Source: Halomonas jincaotanensis
GTDB taxonomy: Bacteria; Pseudomonadota; Gammaproteobacteria; Pseudomonadales; Halomonadaceae
Assembly (NCBI RefSeq): GCF_018448785.1
Contig: NZ_JAHCLU010000004.1
Location: 124,001 to 188,000 of the forward strand
Direction: 5' to 3'
DNA length: 64,000 bases
In this document: positions 17,297 to 25,489 of the stretch, in pieces
Position numbering within the stretch: position 1 is the first letter of the stretch
Layout: the number at the start of each line of letters is the position of its first letter
Position numbers and translations under genes: made by a program
The notes under the pieces: model-generated
Told to the model about the DNA's origin: nothing
What the model saw: the letters and a program-made list of their open reading frames with translations, nothing else
The model's database searches: none

Positions 17297-18802
17297 CTAT
17301 TGATGGATGGCGCGCAGGATTTCGTCGGGGCTGGTTTCCCCGCTGGCAAGGCGCTCCAGCGAGGCGGCGGCGAGGGAAGCGCTCCGGCGGAAGGCGTGGC
17401 GTGACATCTCGGATTCGGTGGCCCGGTCATGGATCATGCCGGCCAGGGCCTCGTCGATGTCGATAAACTCGTAGATGCCCAGGCGGCCACGGTAGCCGGC
17501 GCCTTCACAGGTATCGCAACCGACGGCCTCGGCCAGCCGTGTCAGCGTGGCTACGCCGACGATGCTCTCTGCCTCGATGGGGGTGGGGGGGCGCCAGCAC
17601 CGGCAGTCGGGGCACAGCCGTCGAACCAGGCGCTGTGCCATCACGCCCTTCAGGCTGCTGGCGAGCAGGTAAGGCTCGATCCCCATGTCCCGAAGCCGGG
17701 TGACCGCGCCCAGGGCGCTGTTGGTATGCAGCGTTGAGAGCACAAGGTGGCCGGTAAGGCTGGCCTGGACGGCGATTGTGGCGGTCTCAAGGTCGCGGAT
17801 CTCGCCGATCATGATGACATCGGGATCCTGTCGGAGGATGGCCCTCAGTCCGTGGGCGAAGGTCAGGCCGGCCTGGGGGTTCACCGGCGTCTGGCCGATC
17901 CCGGGCAGGGCGTACTCGACCGGGTCCTCTACGGTGAGGATGCTGCGTCGGCTGTCGTTGAGCCGCGCCAGGCTGGCATAGAGCGTGGTGGTCTTGCCGG
18001 AGCCGGTCGGGCCGGTATTGAGCAGGATGCCGTTGGGCCGAGCGAGCAGGCGGCGGAAGGTGCCCAACACGGCCGGCGGCATGCCGAGGGCATCTAGGTC
18101 GAGGAGCGCGGCCTGCTTGTCAAGCAGGCGCATCACCACTCGTTCACCATAAATCCCCGGCAGGGTGGAGACGCGGATGTCGACGCCTCGGCCACCCAGC
18201 CGCACACTGATGCGGCCGTCTTGGGGTTGGCGCTTCTCGGCGATGTCAAGCTGTGCCATCACCTTGATGCGCGAGATCAGCATGGGGGCCAGCACCCGGG
18301 GAGGACGCAGCGCCATCCGCAGGGCGCCATCCACCCGCAGCCGAACGCTGAGCTCCTTCTCGAAGGGCTCAACGTGGATGTCTGAGGCACCGAGCCGTAG
18401 CGCCTCCGAGAAGATGCCGTTGATCAGGCGGATGACCGGCGCCTCGCTCTCGCTATCGAGCAGGTCCTCGGAGCGGGGCAACTCGTGCAGCAGACTGTCG
18501 AGGTCCACCTCCTCGGCGAGCCCCTCCATCAGGCTCTCGGCAGTGTCCCGGCCAGCATCGTGCAGTTCACCCAGCCTCGCCTCGAACGCCTCCGGTCCCA
18601 GCCACTCGCAGGCGAGCGGCTGGCCATACTGTCGCTGCGCTTCCTGAAGGGCTTCCAGGGTGGCATCACGGCGGCAGAACAGGCAGTAGCCGGCCTCCTG
18701 CCAGTCGAGGGCTACCCCGCTGCGTCGCGACAGTCGATAGGGCAGCAGTGTCCGTGGTGTTGCGGGGAGGGCTGCGGCCCCGTTGTCTTGCAGCAGGGTC
18801 AT
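17297..18802 (-). CDS. gspE: Type II secretion assembly ATPase GspE
   Basis: A 501-residue cytoplasmic ATPase. Walker A is GPTGSGKT (264-271), the Asp box is VEDPVEY (291-297) and the Walker B region is VIMIGEIRD (329-337). His-box residues follow in GHLVLSTLHTNSA. Four Cys (397, 400, 429 and 432, in CPDC and CDTC) form the zinc element typical of GspE. The N1E domain binds GspL. The start overlaps the gspD stop by 4 bases. Confidence 0.97.
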   Translation of the reverse strand: MTLLQDNGAAALPATPRTLLPYRLSRRSGVALDWQEAGYCLFCRRDATLEALQEAQRQYGQPLACEWLGPEAFEARLGELHDAGRDTAESLMEGLAEEVDLDSLLHELPRSEDLLDSESEAPVIRLINGIFSEALRLGASDIHVEPFEKELSVRLRVDGALRMALRPPRVLAPMLISRIKVMAQLDIAEKRQPQDGRISVRLGGRGVDIRVSTLPGIYGERVVMRLLDKQAALLDLDALGMPPAVLGTFRRLLARPNGILLNTGPTGSGKTTTLYASLARLNDSRRSILTVEDPVEYALPGIGQTPVNPQAGLTFAHGLRAILRQDPDVIMIGEIRDLETATIAVQASLTGHLVLSTLHTNSALGAVTRLRDMGIEPYLLASSLKGVMAQRLVRRLCPDCRCWRPPTPIEAESIVGVATLTRLAEAVGCDTCEGAGYRGRLGIYEFIDIDEALAGMIHDRATESEMSRHAFRRSASLAAASLERLASGETSPDEILRAIHQ

Positions 18803-20778
18803 GGGGCTAGCTCCCCCAGGCGCTCACGGCCGGAAGGGTAGAGGGTGTCGAGGCTCACGACCTGGCTCTCCAGCGGCGCCAGGACCTGATCCTCATCGAG
18901 ATCCCTGAGTAGCTGCTGAGCCCGCATGTGGCGGTACTTTCTGGCCGTCCCGGCATCCAGGGTGCGGTCGTCGCGAATGACCCGGGCGCGAATGAAGACC
19001 ATCAGGTTCTGCTTCTCGCGGGAGGTGTCGGAGTAGCGGAAGAGGTTGCCGACCAGTGGGATCCCGCCCAGCACGGGGACCTGCTGGCGAGCGCTGCTGC
19101 TCTGGTTGCTGATCAGCCCCCCCAGCACCACGATGCCGCCGTCCTGGGTGCTGACGGTGGTCTCGATCTCCCGCTTGTTGGTCACCACATCGCTGGCATT
19201 GACGTTACTGTCCACCGAGGAGACCTCCTGGGCAATGGCCAGGCGGATGGTGTTGTCGGCACTGATCTGCGGGCGGATGCGCAGCTTGATGCCGACGTCC
19301 TCGCGCTGGATCGTCTGGAAGGGGTTGGCATTGTCGACGGTGGTGGAACCGGTGATGAAAGGCACCTCCTGGCCCACCAGGATGTAGGCCTCGGCGTTAT
19401 CGAGGGTCGTCAACGACGGGGTGGAAAGCAGGTTGGTGTCGGCATCGCTGCGCAGGGCATTGAGCAGGGCGGCAAAGCTGATGCCGTTGCTGTCCAGGCG
19501 ACCGATTCCCGTGGTGATGCCGTTGAGACCGCCAAGCAGGTTGCCCAGTGTCGAGGTGTCCTCGCTGGCGACGGCCGTGGCCAGTGCATTGATGCCCGTC
19601 GACCCCGAGGTGGCGAAATTGACGCCGGCTACCGGGACAGTACTGCCCGACCCCGAGTCGGCGAAGAGCCACTGCATGCCGAGCTGGCGGGCCCGGGACT
19701 CGGTAATCTCGGCGATGATCGCCTCCACCGCGACCTGGGCGCGTCGAATGTCGAGTTGCTCGATGATGCTCAGGTAAGCCTCCAGCTTATCCGGGGGTCC
19801 GGTCAGTACCAGGGCATTGGTGGAGGGGTGCACTGCGAAGGCAGTCTCATCGACTCCTCCCGGCAAGGGAAGGGCCACATTCTGCACTTCCTCGTTCACC
19901 GACGTGATCGCACTGGTGTTAAGCTCCTCCAGGACCTCCAGGACATCCTCGGCGGCGGCATGGTTGAGATAGACGACGCGGGTACGCACGTGGCGTTCGA
20001 TCGAGGTATCCAGGCCGACCACCAGTTCGCGTACCCGCTGGCGTTCCGTCGGGCTGCCGAGTACCAGCAGGGCACCGGCACGCGGTGCCGCGATGATCCG
20101 AGGGCCACGCCCCTCACCCTCTCTCAGGAGGCCGTCCAGGGTCTCTGCCAGTTCGTCGGGACTCGTGTGCTCGACGGGGATGACCTCTGCCTGGCTCTCC
20201 TGGCGCTCGTCGAGCAGCCTGGCCAGCCTGGCCAGTCGATCAAGGTTGTCCTGCCAGTCGGTAATGACCACCTGGCGGCCCGAGGGGTTGGTGGTGATGG
20301 TACCGGTTCGGGCATCCACCAAGGGTTCGAGGATAGAGGCCAGCACCGTGGCATCGAGGTGTCGCGTCTCGATGATCCGGGTGGCCACACCACCGCCTTG
20401 TCGATCGCCAACCCCGGTGGGAATCGGCTGCGTCCTGGCCAACTCGTCCGGCACGATCCTGACCTGGCCATCGGGCAGCTCCACGACTGCATAGCCGTTC
20501 ACCTGTAGTTCGCTCTGAAAGACACGGTAGAGCTCGTCTCGGGTCAGCCCCCCCTGGGGGGTCAGTGTGATAGTGCCTTGAACCCGAGGGTCCACGACGA
20601 AAGGGCGCCCCGTCAGCCGCGAGATGCTGGCAATGAACTCGCGGATACTGGTGTCCCGGAACTCGACCTCGTAACGTTCTTCCTCGGGCAGGGCATCCGG
20701 CACCTGGGCGGTGGAAAGCGTGGAGAGCGAGGAGAGGGCCAGCAGGCAGACGGTGGCGACCAGTGGGTGAGACTTCAT
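18799..20778 (-). CDS. gspD: Type II secretion outer-membrane secretin GspD
   Basis: A 659-residue secretin. The signal peptide is MKSHPLVATVCLLALSSLST with likely cleavage after STA. The N0 domain begins at YEVEFRDTSIREFIASISR, then N1-N3 repeats (ETRHLDATVLASILEPLVD, VEHTSPDELAETL, VYLNHAAAEDVLEVL). The secretin core carries VPFITGSTT, the VGIKLRIRPQI stretch and IVVLGGLISNQ. A C-terminal S-domain-like tail follows. I chose ATG 20778 (GGAG 8 bases upstream) because it exposes the signal peptide. It forms the outer-membrane channel; no pilotin gene was seen nearby. Confidence 0.96.
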   Translation of the reverse strand: MKSHPLVATVCLLALSSLSTLSTAQVPDALPEEERYEVEFRDTSIREFIASISRLTGRPFVVDPRVQGTITLTPQGGLTRDELYRVFQSELQVNGYAVVELPDGQVRIVPDELARTQPIPTGVGDRQGGGVATRIIETRHLDATVLASILEPLVDARTGTITTNPSGRQVVITDWQDNLDRLARLARLLDERQESQAEVIPVEHTSPDELAETLDGLLREGEGRGPRIIAAPRAGALLVLGSPTERQRVRELVVGLDTSIERHVRTRVVYLNHAAAEDVLEVLEELNTSAITSVNEEVQNVALPLPGGVDETAFAVHPSTNALVLTGPPDKLEAYLSIIEQLDIRRAQVAVEAIIAEITESRARQLGMQWLFADSGSGSTVPVAGVNFATSGSTGINALATAVASEDTSTLGNLLGGLNGITTGIGRLDSNGISFAALLNALRSDADTNLLSTPSLTTLDNAEAYILVGQEVPFITGSTTVDNANPFQTIQREDVGIKLRIRPQISADNTIRLAIAQEVSSVDSNVNASDVVTNKREIETTVSTQDGGIVVLGGLISNQSSSARQQVPVLGGIPLVGNLFRYSDTSREKQNLMVFIRARVIRDDRTLDAGTARKYRHMRAQQLLRDLDEDQVLAPLESQVVSLDTLYPSGRERLGELAP

Positions 20779-20783
20779 GCAAG

Positions 20784-21215
20784 TCACTCCGTGTCGAACA
20801 TTAGGGGAGGGGCCGAGGGCTCCGGCCAAGGCAGCCGCTCTCGCCGCCCCTGGTGATCCAGGATCAGGCCGTCGGGGGTGATGGCCTCCAGCGTGACGCT
20901 GTCGGTGACCCTCTCACCTTCGCCCACGACCCGCTGCCCTTCGGGCGTGTCGAGGACCAGGATGGTGTGTCTTTCCTCGGCATGGCGCAGGCTGCCGACG
21001 ATGGTGAGCGGCAGTCGGGGTATCTCCTGAGGGGGAGGCTGGGTGGCAGGCGGGGGCTTCAGCCAGGCCTCGGGAGGAACGGGGGGAAGGACTCGCTGCC
21101 CCAGCGGCTCGCTCGTGGCCGAGGAAGTCGAAAGGGCCAGACGGATCGCCAGCGTGGCCAGTAGCACGCCCACGGCCAGCCAGCCGAGCCAGCGGGGTAG
21201 CGCCATCAGCCTCAT
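20784..21215 (-). CDS. gspC: Type II secretion protein GspC, short form
   Basis: A 143-residue protein with an N-terminal membrane helix (LGWLAVGVLLATLAIRLAL, about 9-27), a Pro-rich linker, and one HR domain (LPLTIVGSLRHAEERHTILVLD to ITPDGLILDHQGRRERLPW). It stops right after the HR domain, so it lacks the C-terminal PDZ or coiled-coil of larger GspC/XcpP proteins. GspC links the inner platform to the secretin and helps select substrates. Start 21215 makes an ATGA overlap with the preceding gene. Confidence 0.85.
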   Translation of the reverse strand: MRLMALPRWLGWLAVGVLLATLAIRLALSTSSATSEPLGQRVLPPVPPEAWLKPPPATQPPPQEIPRLPLTIVGSLRHAEERHTILVLDTPEGQRVVGEGERVTDSVTLEAITPDGLILDHQGRRERLPWPEPSAPPLMFDTE

Positions 21216-22912
21216 TCCCGGGCTCCGGGCCGCTGTCCGGGGTGCCAGCCAGGATGGCCCGAGACCCCGGCCAGTCGCACCGTGGGCATCGGTGGCAGCG
21301 TCCAGCCCTCGGGGCGCTCCCCGAGGTAGACTTCCAGGCGCTGCCACAGGCTTTCGCCCGCATTCGTTCCAGGCTGCCAGGTTGCAAGTCGCGTGCCGGG
21401 AAGGTCGCCGAGCTCGATACGTCGGCCAACCTCGGCTGTGTAGCGACACCCCCACTCCGCACCCCGCAGTCGTGGCAGGTCCTGGGAGGTATCGAGCAGA
21501 GAAGGTGAGCCGAAACAGTGGTCACTGGCTCGTTCGAGCAGGGGGCGCAGGTCGTGTGCCTTGGTTTCCAGTTCCACCAGGCGGGCCTCGTGGCCCCCGG
21601 TGAGGCTGACCAAGTGGTCGCGCGTGATGGGGCTTCCGGGAGGCAGCACGACGTCGTGACGCCACCCGGGAGAGAGGGCCAGGTCGGCGCTGCCCTGGCT
21701 CAGCAGGGCGTCATTGATCACGGCGTCCCAGCTGCCACCGACGGTGTCTCGGCGCCAGAGCCAATGCGGGGCCCACGCCAGGGGCGTATCCAACCAGTTT
21801 GCGAAGGGGGCGCGGTCGGCCTCCAGGCGCTGCTGAAGCTCGCCGGCTAGGCGGCGAGCCTCGCCCTCCAGCTGGCCGGCGTCGGCTAGGTGGAAGCGCG
21901 TCTCGACCCGCCAGCCCTGCCCCCCGGGTGAGCAGCTTAGCTGGAAGGCCCCCGCGGCTCGGCACCCCGGGAAGCAGACCGGCAGGGTGCGGCCCTCGGG
22001 CTGGCGCACCGACACCAGCGCCGGCCAGAAATCCTGCCCACGGGCACACAGCAGGAGGTCGGCTGCCGCTAGACGCTCGGCCAGCCATATGCCAGCGCCG
22101 GTTCCGCAATCGGCCAGGACGATGACCAGGTCAGCCTGGTCGCTCGCCTCGCGGGTGCGGCGTTCGACATCCCGGTACCAGGCGTCGAGCGGGCGCGTCT
22201 CGTCGGCGGCATGCGGGTCCGTGACGCCGACCACCGCGACCCTCGCTCCTCCCCGGTCGAAGAGGGCCAGGGGACGCACCGCACTGGCCGGGTTGGGTTC
22301 CTCCCCAAGCAGGCCGAGCACGGGGCCCTCGAAGGCCCGGTACAGGCCGGCGACCTGATCGGGCCAGAGCAGGCGTTCGTCACTGCTGACGCGAGCCTCG
22401 GCCCCCAACATGCGGCTGGCCGCCAGGCCGGCCTCACCCCGAGTGAGGTGACACAGGCCGCTGCCGTTCCAGCACTGGCCATTCTCCAGGGTCAGGGTGC
22501 GAGCCTTTCCCAGAGTGTCGCGCAGTCCCTCGAGGTGCGCAGCCAGCGCGGCATGGCCGCCGACGGGGGTGTGCCTTGCCTGGTGTGGCAGGAGCAGCGA
22601 CTGCGGACCGGAGGTCATGGCCATCGCCGAGTCGGCGGTGAGCCAGGGTGGCTGGCCCAGGCGCTGTGCCGGGCCCAAACGAGTGGCCGGCACCACCGGG
22701 AACCCCGGGGCGCGGGCGTCCAGTGTGTCGGCGTAGTAGAGGAGCTCCACGCGGGCCTGCGCGGGCAGTGTCCGTCTCTGCGGCGTCGTCGATACGGCAC
22801 AGCCACCAAGCCAGGAGGTAGCGAGGCCGAGAGCCCCGCCCCGTACCAGGTCGCGTCGGGTGATGCCGAGAGCGTCATCGTCTGAGAAGTGAGAGGGAGG
22901 CTGTAGCGTCAT
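21212..22912 (-). CDS. Tat-type lipoprotein related to SoxB/5'-nucleotidases, metal ligands apparently lost
   Basis: A 566-residue protein. Residues 18-24 TRRDLVR form a twin-arginine motif, and LGGC ending at Cys38 looks like a lipobox; residue +2 is Ala, compatible with outer-membrane sorting. The body aligns by eye with SoxB and 5'-nucleotidase-type metallophosphoesterases: VGGHAALAAHLEGLRD, ENGQCWNGSG, a nucleotidase C-terminal-like region GGSWDAVINDALL and PITRDHLVSLTGG. Metal-binding motifs are changed: D-T-L (62-64) for D-x-H, Gln146 for the Asp of GGDxW, no GNHE/GHWE-like motif, and ARGQD in place of GHTHD. It leads the T2SS operon, coupled to gspC by a 4-base overlap. A role as a surface or assembly partner of the secretion system is inference. 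Confidence 0.7.
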   Translation of the reverse strand: MTLQPPSHFSDDDALGITRRDLVRGGALGLATSWLGGCAVSTTPQRRTLPAQARVELLYYADTLDARAPGFPVVPATRLGPAQRLGQPPWLTADSAMAMTSGPQSLLLPHQARHTPVGGHAALAAHLEGLRDTLGKARTLTLENGQCWNGSGLCHLTRGEAGLAASRMLGAEARVSSDERLLWPDQVAGLYRAFEGPVLGLLGEEPNPASAVRPLALFDRGGARVAVVGVTDPHAADETRPLDAWYRDVERRTREASDQADLVIVLADCGTGAGIWLAERLAAADLLLCARGQDFWPALVSVRQPEGRTLPVCFPGCRAAGAFQLSCSPGGQGWRVETRFHLADAGQLEGEARRLAGELQQRLEADRAPFANWLDTPLAWAPHWLWRRDTVGGSWDAVINDALLSQGSADLALSPGWRHDVVLPPGSPITRDHLVSLTGGHEARLVELETKAHDLRPLLERASDHCFGSPSLLDTSQDLPRLRGAEWGCRYTAEVGRRIELGDLPGTRLATWQPGTNAGESLWQRLEVYLGERPEGWTLPPMPTVRLAGVSGHPGWHPGQRPGARE

Positions 22913-22996
22913 GCGTGGCTTCGATTCCTGCGGTGGTGTGTCGGTCCGGAGATGGCTGCCGGCGATATGAGTCAGGAAGCTTGCACCAGCATGAAA

Positions 22997-23031
22997 ATAT
23001 TAATGAATGATGCGTGACGTTTTCGTGACAC
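22997..23031 (-). promoter_or_regulatory. Pho-box candidate and -10 for the T2SS operon
   Basis: On the minus strand, GTGTCAC-GAAA-ACGTCAC (23031 to 23014) has two GTCA cores 11 bases apart, matching the direct-repeat layout of the PhoB consensus CTGTCAT-N4-CTGTCAT with two or three mismatches per half. TAATAT (23002-22997) follows 11 bases after the box, close to the 10-base spacing at E. coli phoA. The predicted transcript would reach the lipoprotein start at 22912 after about 75 nt. The whole 22913-23178 region is clearly richer in A+T than its surroundings. Confidence 0.55.
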
Positions 23032-23178
23032 TTGGCGGACGTTTATTTGAAGAATTTTCCTCAGCCAAGAAACGTCTTTTTTTGTTAACCAGTTTGTCAC
23101 CTTGCCTGACTACTTTTTCCTAGCGACCCGGAGACCTGTCGATTTCGGGAGTTAACCAACTGCGTTGGAGGGTGAAGC

Positions 23179-25332
23179 ATGAGCAAGGAAATCGAGGATC
23201 ATCGCAACTTCAATCGGAGCGGTAACGAGCCATTTTCTTCCGTCCTGGAAAAGCACGTATCGCGTCGTGACATGATGCGGGGTGGCCTTGGCCTTGCCGC
23301 CGTGTCGGTGATGGGTTTCGGTTCGGCAAGCGCCCTGGCCGCCCCGGATGCCCGAACCGGCATGAAAGGCACCAGCGCGCCGGGGAAGAAGCCCCTGACC
23401 CTGGCGTTCGACTCCATTCGCGGCGCGAAGCTCGACAGCGTCGTGGTACCAGCCGGCTACACGGCCCAGGTGCTGATTCCCTGGGGTGCCGGGCTCACCA
23501 GTGATGTGCCCGATTGGAGTGACGATCTCGAGATGACGCCGGAGATTCAGGCTAATGCTATCGGCATGCACCACGACGGGATGTACCATTTCCCGATGAA
23601 CAAGGGCAGCGCATCTCGCGAGTTCTTGCTCGCCATCAACCACGAGTACATCGATCAGAGTGCCCTCTGGGCGCCCAAGGGCGGCCCGACCAATGCCCGC
23701 TCAGGGGATCGTCCGGCCGATGAAGTGCGTACCGAGATCAATGCTCACGGTGTCGCCGTCGTGCACGTGAAGAAGCAGGCTGATGGCCGCTGGACTCACG
23801 TGGTCGATTCACCCTATAACCGGCGCATCACCAATGCCACCGAGATAGAACTCGGCGGCCCGGTCGCCGGCAGCGACTACGTCAAGACGAAGTTTTCCAC
23901 GGATGGCCTGTTGACCCGCGGGACGACCAACAACTGCGCCAATGGCTACACGCCCTGGGGCACCTATCTGGCCTGCGAGGAGAACTGGCCCGGCTACTTC
24001 GTGCGCAACACTGACCGTCAGCTGGACGATGACCGCCTGGGCGTCTCGAGGGGGCGCGGTCGCTACGGCTGGGAGACCGCCGCCGGCGATGGCTCCGAGC
24101 AGAACGACGAATTTGCCCGCTTCAACACCGACCCCAACGCAGCCGACGCCACCGGTGACTACCGCAACGAGGCCCGCGCTTACGGCTACCATGTCGAGGT
24201 CGACCCCTACGACGGCAGCCGCCTCGCCGTCAAGCGCACCGCCATGGGCCGCTTCCGCCACGAGGGTTGCTGGCCGGGCAAGCTGGAGCCGGGCAAGCCG
24301 GTGGTCTTCTACTCCGGCCACGACGCCCGTAACGAGTACATCTACAAGTTCGAGTCTAGGGCGCCCTGGAGCCCGGCGGATGCCAGCCGTCCGGGTGCCA
24401 ACTTCGATCGCCTGGCGATCGGTGCCAAGTACCTGGACGAGGGCATCCTGTACGTGGCGCGCTTCGATGCCGACGGCCGCGGCGAGTGGCTGCCGCTGAC
24501 GCCGAAGGCCAGGACCCAGGATGGGCGGCTCCTGCATCAGGCCCTGAACCTGGCGGCCGACGACCAGGCCGGCATCATTATCCATACCTGTGACGCCGCC
24601 GACCTGATGGGCGCGACGCCCATGGACCGGCCCGAGTGGGGCGCCGTGGACCCGACCTCCGGCGATGTCTACATGGCCCTGACCAACAACAGTGATCGTA
24701 CCGCCGAGGGAACCGATCCTACCTACACCAACGGCGGCAGCCGCGTCGAGGAGTTGGGCGTCGGCTACGATACCGCGCCGGTGAATGCCTCCAACCCCCG
24801 AGCCGACAACGGTGCCGGCCAGGTTATTCGCTGGCGCGAGGACGACAACGCCACTGGTTTCGACTGGGAGGTGTTCGTCTTCGGTGCTGCTGCATCAGAT
24901 CCCGACAACTTCTCCAGCCTGACCGAGCTCAACCAATTCGCCAGTCCCGATGGCCTCTGGTACGACGATCGCGGCAATGGCGATGGCATCCTGTGGATCG
25001 AAACCGACAACGGCTACGACCCGGTCGAGGAATACACCAACGACCAGCTGCTGGCCGTGGTACCCAAGGCCCTAGAGCGCGATGGGAATGGGAAGGCAGT
25101 GGTCAATGCCCATAACCAGAAGCATCTCAAGCGCTTCGCCGTGGGGCCCAACGGCTGTGAGGTGACCGGGATATTTGCCACACCGGACAAGACTGCGCTG
25201 TTCATCAACATCCAGCACCCGGGCAACTGGCCGGCGTCCAAGGATGCTACCGAACAGACCCAAGGCAGCATACGCCCGCGCGCTTCCACCGTGGTGATCC
25301 AGAGAGAAGACGGCGGTCAGATCGGTGTCTGA
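23179..25332 (+). CDS. phoX: Alkaline phosphatase PhoX (Tat-exported)
   Basis: A 717-residue PhoX-family (DUF839) phosphomonoesterase that releases phosphate from organic esters using Fe/Ca cofactors. A Tat signal is present: SRRDMMR (28-34), hydrophobic core GGLGLAAVSVMGFGSA, likely cleavage after ALA near 54. Family landmarks include the iron-ligand region TTNNCANGYTPWGTYLACEENWPGYF (about 249-274 with Cys253, Cys266, Glu267/268; quoted in part as NNCANGYTPWGTYLACEEN), HEGCWPG and YSGHDARNEYIYKFES. GGAGG precedes the ATG. It is divergent from the T2SS operon. PhoX-type enzymes are known T2SS or Tat substrates, so secretion through the adjacent system is likely but not shown. Confidence 0.95.
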   Translation: MSKEIEDHRNFNRSGNEPFSSVLEKHVSRRDMMRGGLGLAAVSVMGFGSASALAAPDARTGMKGTSAPGKKPLTLAFDSIRGAKLDSVVVPAGYTAQVLIPWGAGLTSDVPDWSDDLEMTPEIQANAIGMHHDGMYHFPMNKGSASREFLLAINHEYIDQSALWAPKGGPTNARSGDRPADEVRTEINAHGVAVVHVKKQADGRWTHVVDSPYNRRITNATEIELGGPVAGSDYVKTKFSTDGLLTRGTTNNCANGYTPWGTYLACEENWPGYFVRNTDRQLDDDRLGVSRGRGRYGWETAAGDGSEQNDEFARFNTDPNAADATGDYRNEARAYGYHVEVDPYDGSRLAVKRTAMGRFRHEGCWPGKLEPGKPVVFYSGHDARNEYIYKFESRAPWSPADASRPGANFDRLAIGAKYLDEGILYVARFDADGRGEWLPLTPKARTQDGRLLHQALNLAADDQAGIIIHTCDAADLMGATPMDRPEWGAVDPTSGDVYMALTNNSDRTAEGTDPTYTNGGSRVEELGVGYDTAPVNASNPRADNGAGQVIRWREDDNATGFDWEVFVFGAAASDPDNFSSLTELNQFASPDGLWYDDRGNGDGILWIETDNGYDPVEEYTNDQLLAVVPKALERDGNGKAVVNAHNQKHLKRFAVGPNGCEVTGIFATPDKTALFINIQHPGNWPASKDATEQTQGSIRPRASTVVIQREDGGQIGV

Positions 25333-25350
25333 TACCGGGATACGCCCGGA

Positions 25351-25359
25351 GCTTGAAGC
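25351..25359 (+). repeat. Intergenic GCTTGAAGC motif (3' flank of phoX)
   Basis: GCTTGAAGC lies here, CTTGAAGC recurs at 25381-25388, and the same 9-mer is found after elbB at 29682-29690. It is a short near-palindromic motif in 3' intergenic DNA. Confidence 0.3.
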
Positions 25360-25394
25360 GCGGCGCTATGCGCCTGGAAACTTGAAGCAGGAAG

Positions 25395-25432
25395 AAAAAA
25401 CCGCCTCCATGGTCCTGCCATGGAGGCGGTTT
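25395..25432 (+). terminator. Bidirectional terminator between phoX and ppk
   Basis: CCGCCTCCATGG (25401-25412) and CCATGGAGGCGG (25418-25429) form a perfect 12-base stem with a TCCTG loop. It is flanked by an A run (25395-25400) on the left and TTT on the right, so it can serve phoX on the plus strand and ppk on the minus strand. Confidence 0.85.
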
Positions 25433-25445
25433 CATTCAGGCTGTC

Positions 25446-25481
<36 letters not shown>

Positions 25482-25489
25482 ATATAGCT

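Noticed and set aside
16462-17466. A 334-codon plus-strand ORF opposite gspF
   Set aside because: Low-complexity Arg/Pro/Gly-rich translation typical of shadow frames.
18928-20508. A 526-codon ORF antisense to gspD
   Set aside because: It is a frame shadow of the secretin gene; gspD has clear signal peptide and domains, the shadow has none.
23094-23111. Possible second Pho box oriented toward phoX (TTGTCAC-CTTG-CCTGACT)
   Set aside because: The first half fits but the second matches at only two positions at the correct spacing, and no good -10 follows; kept only as a remark.
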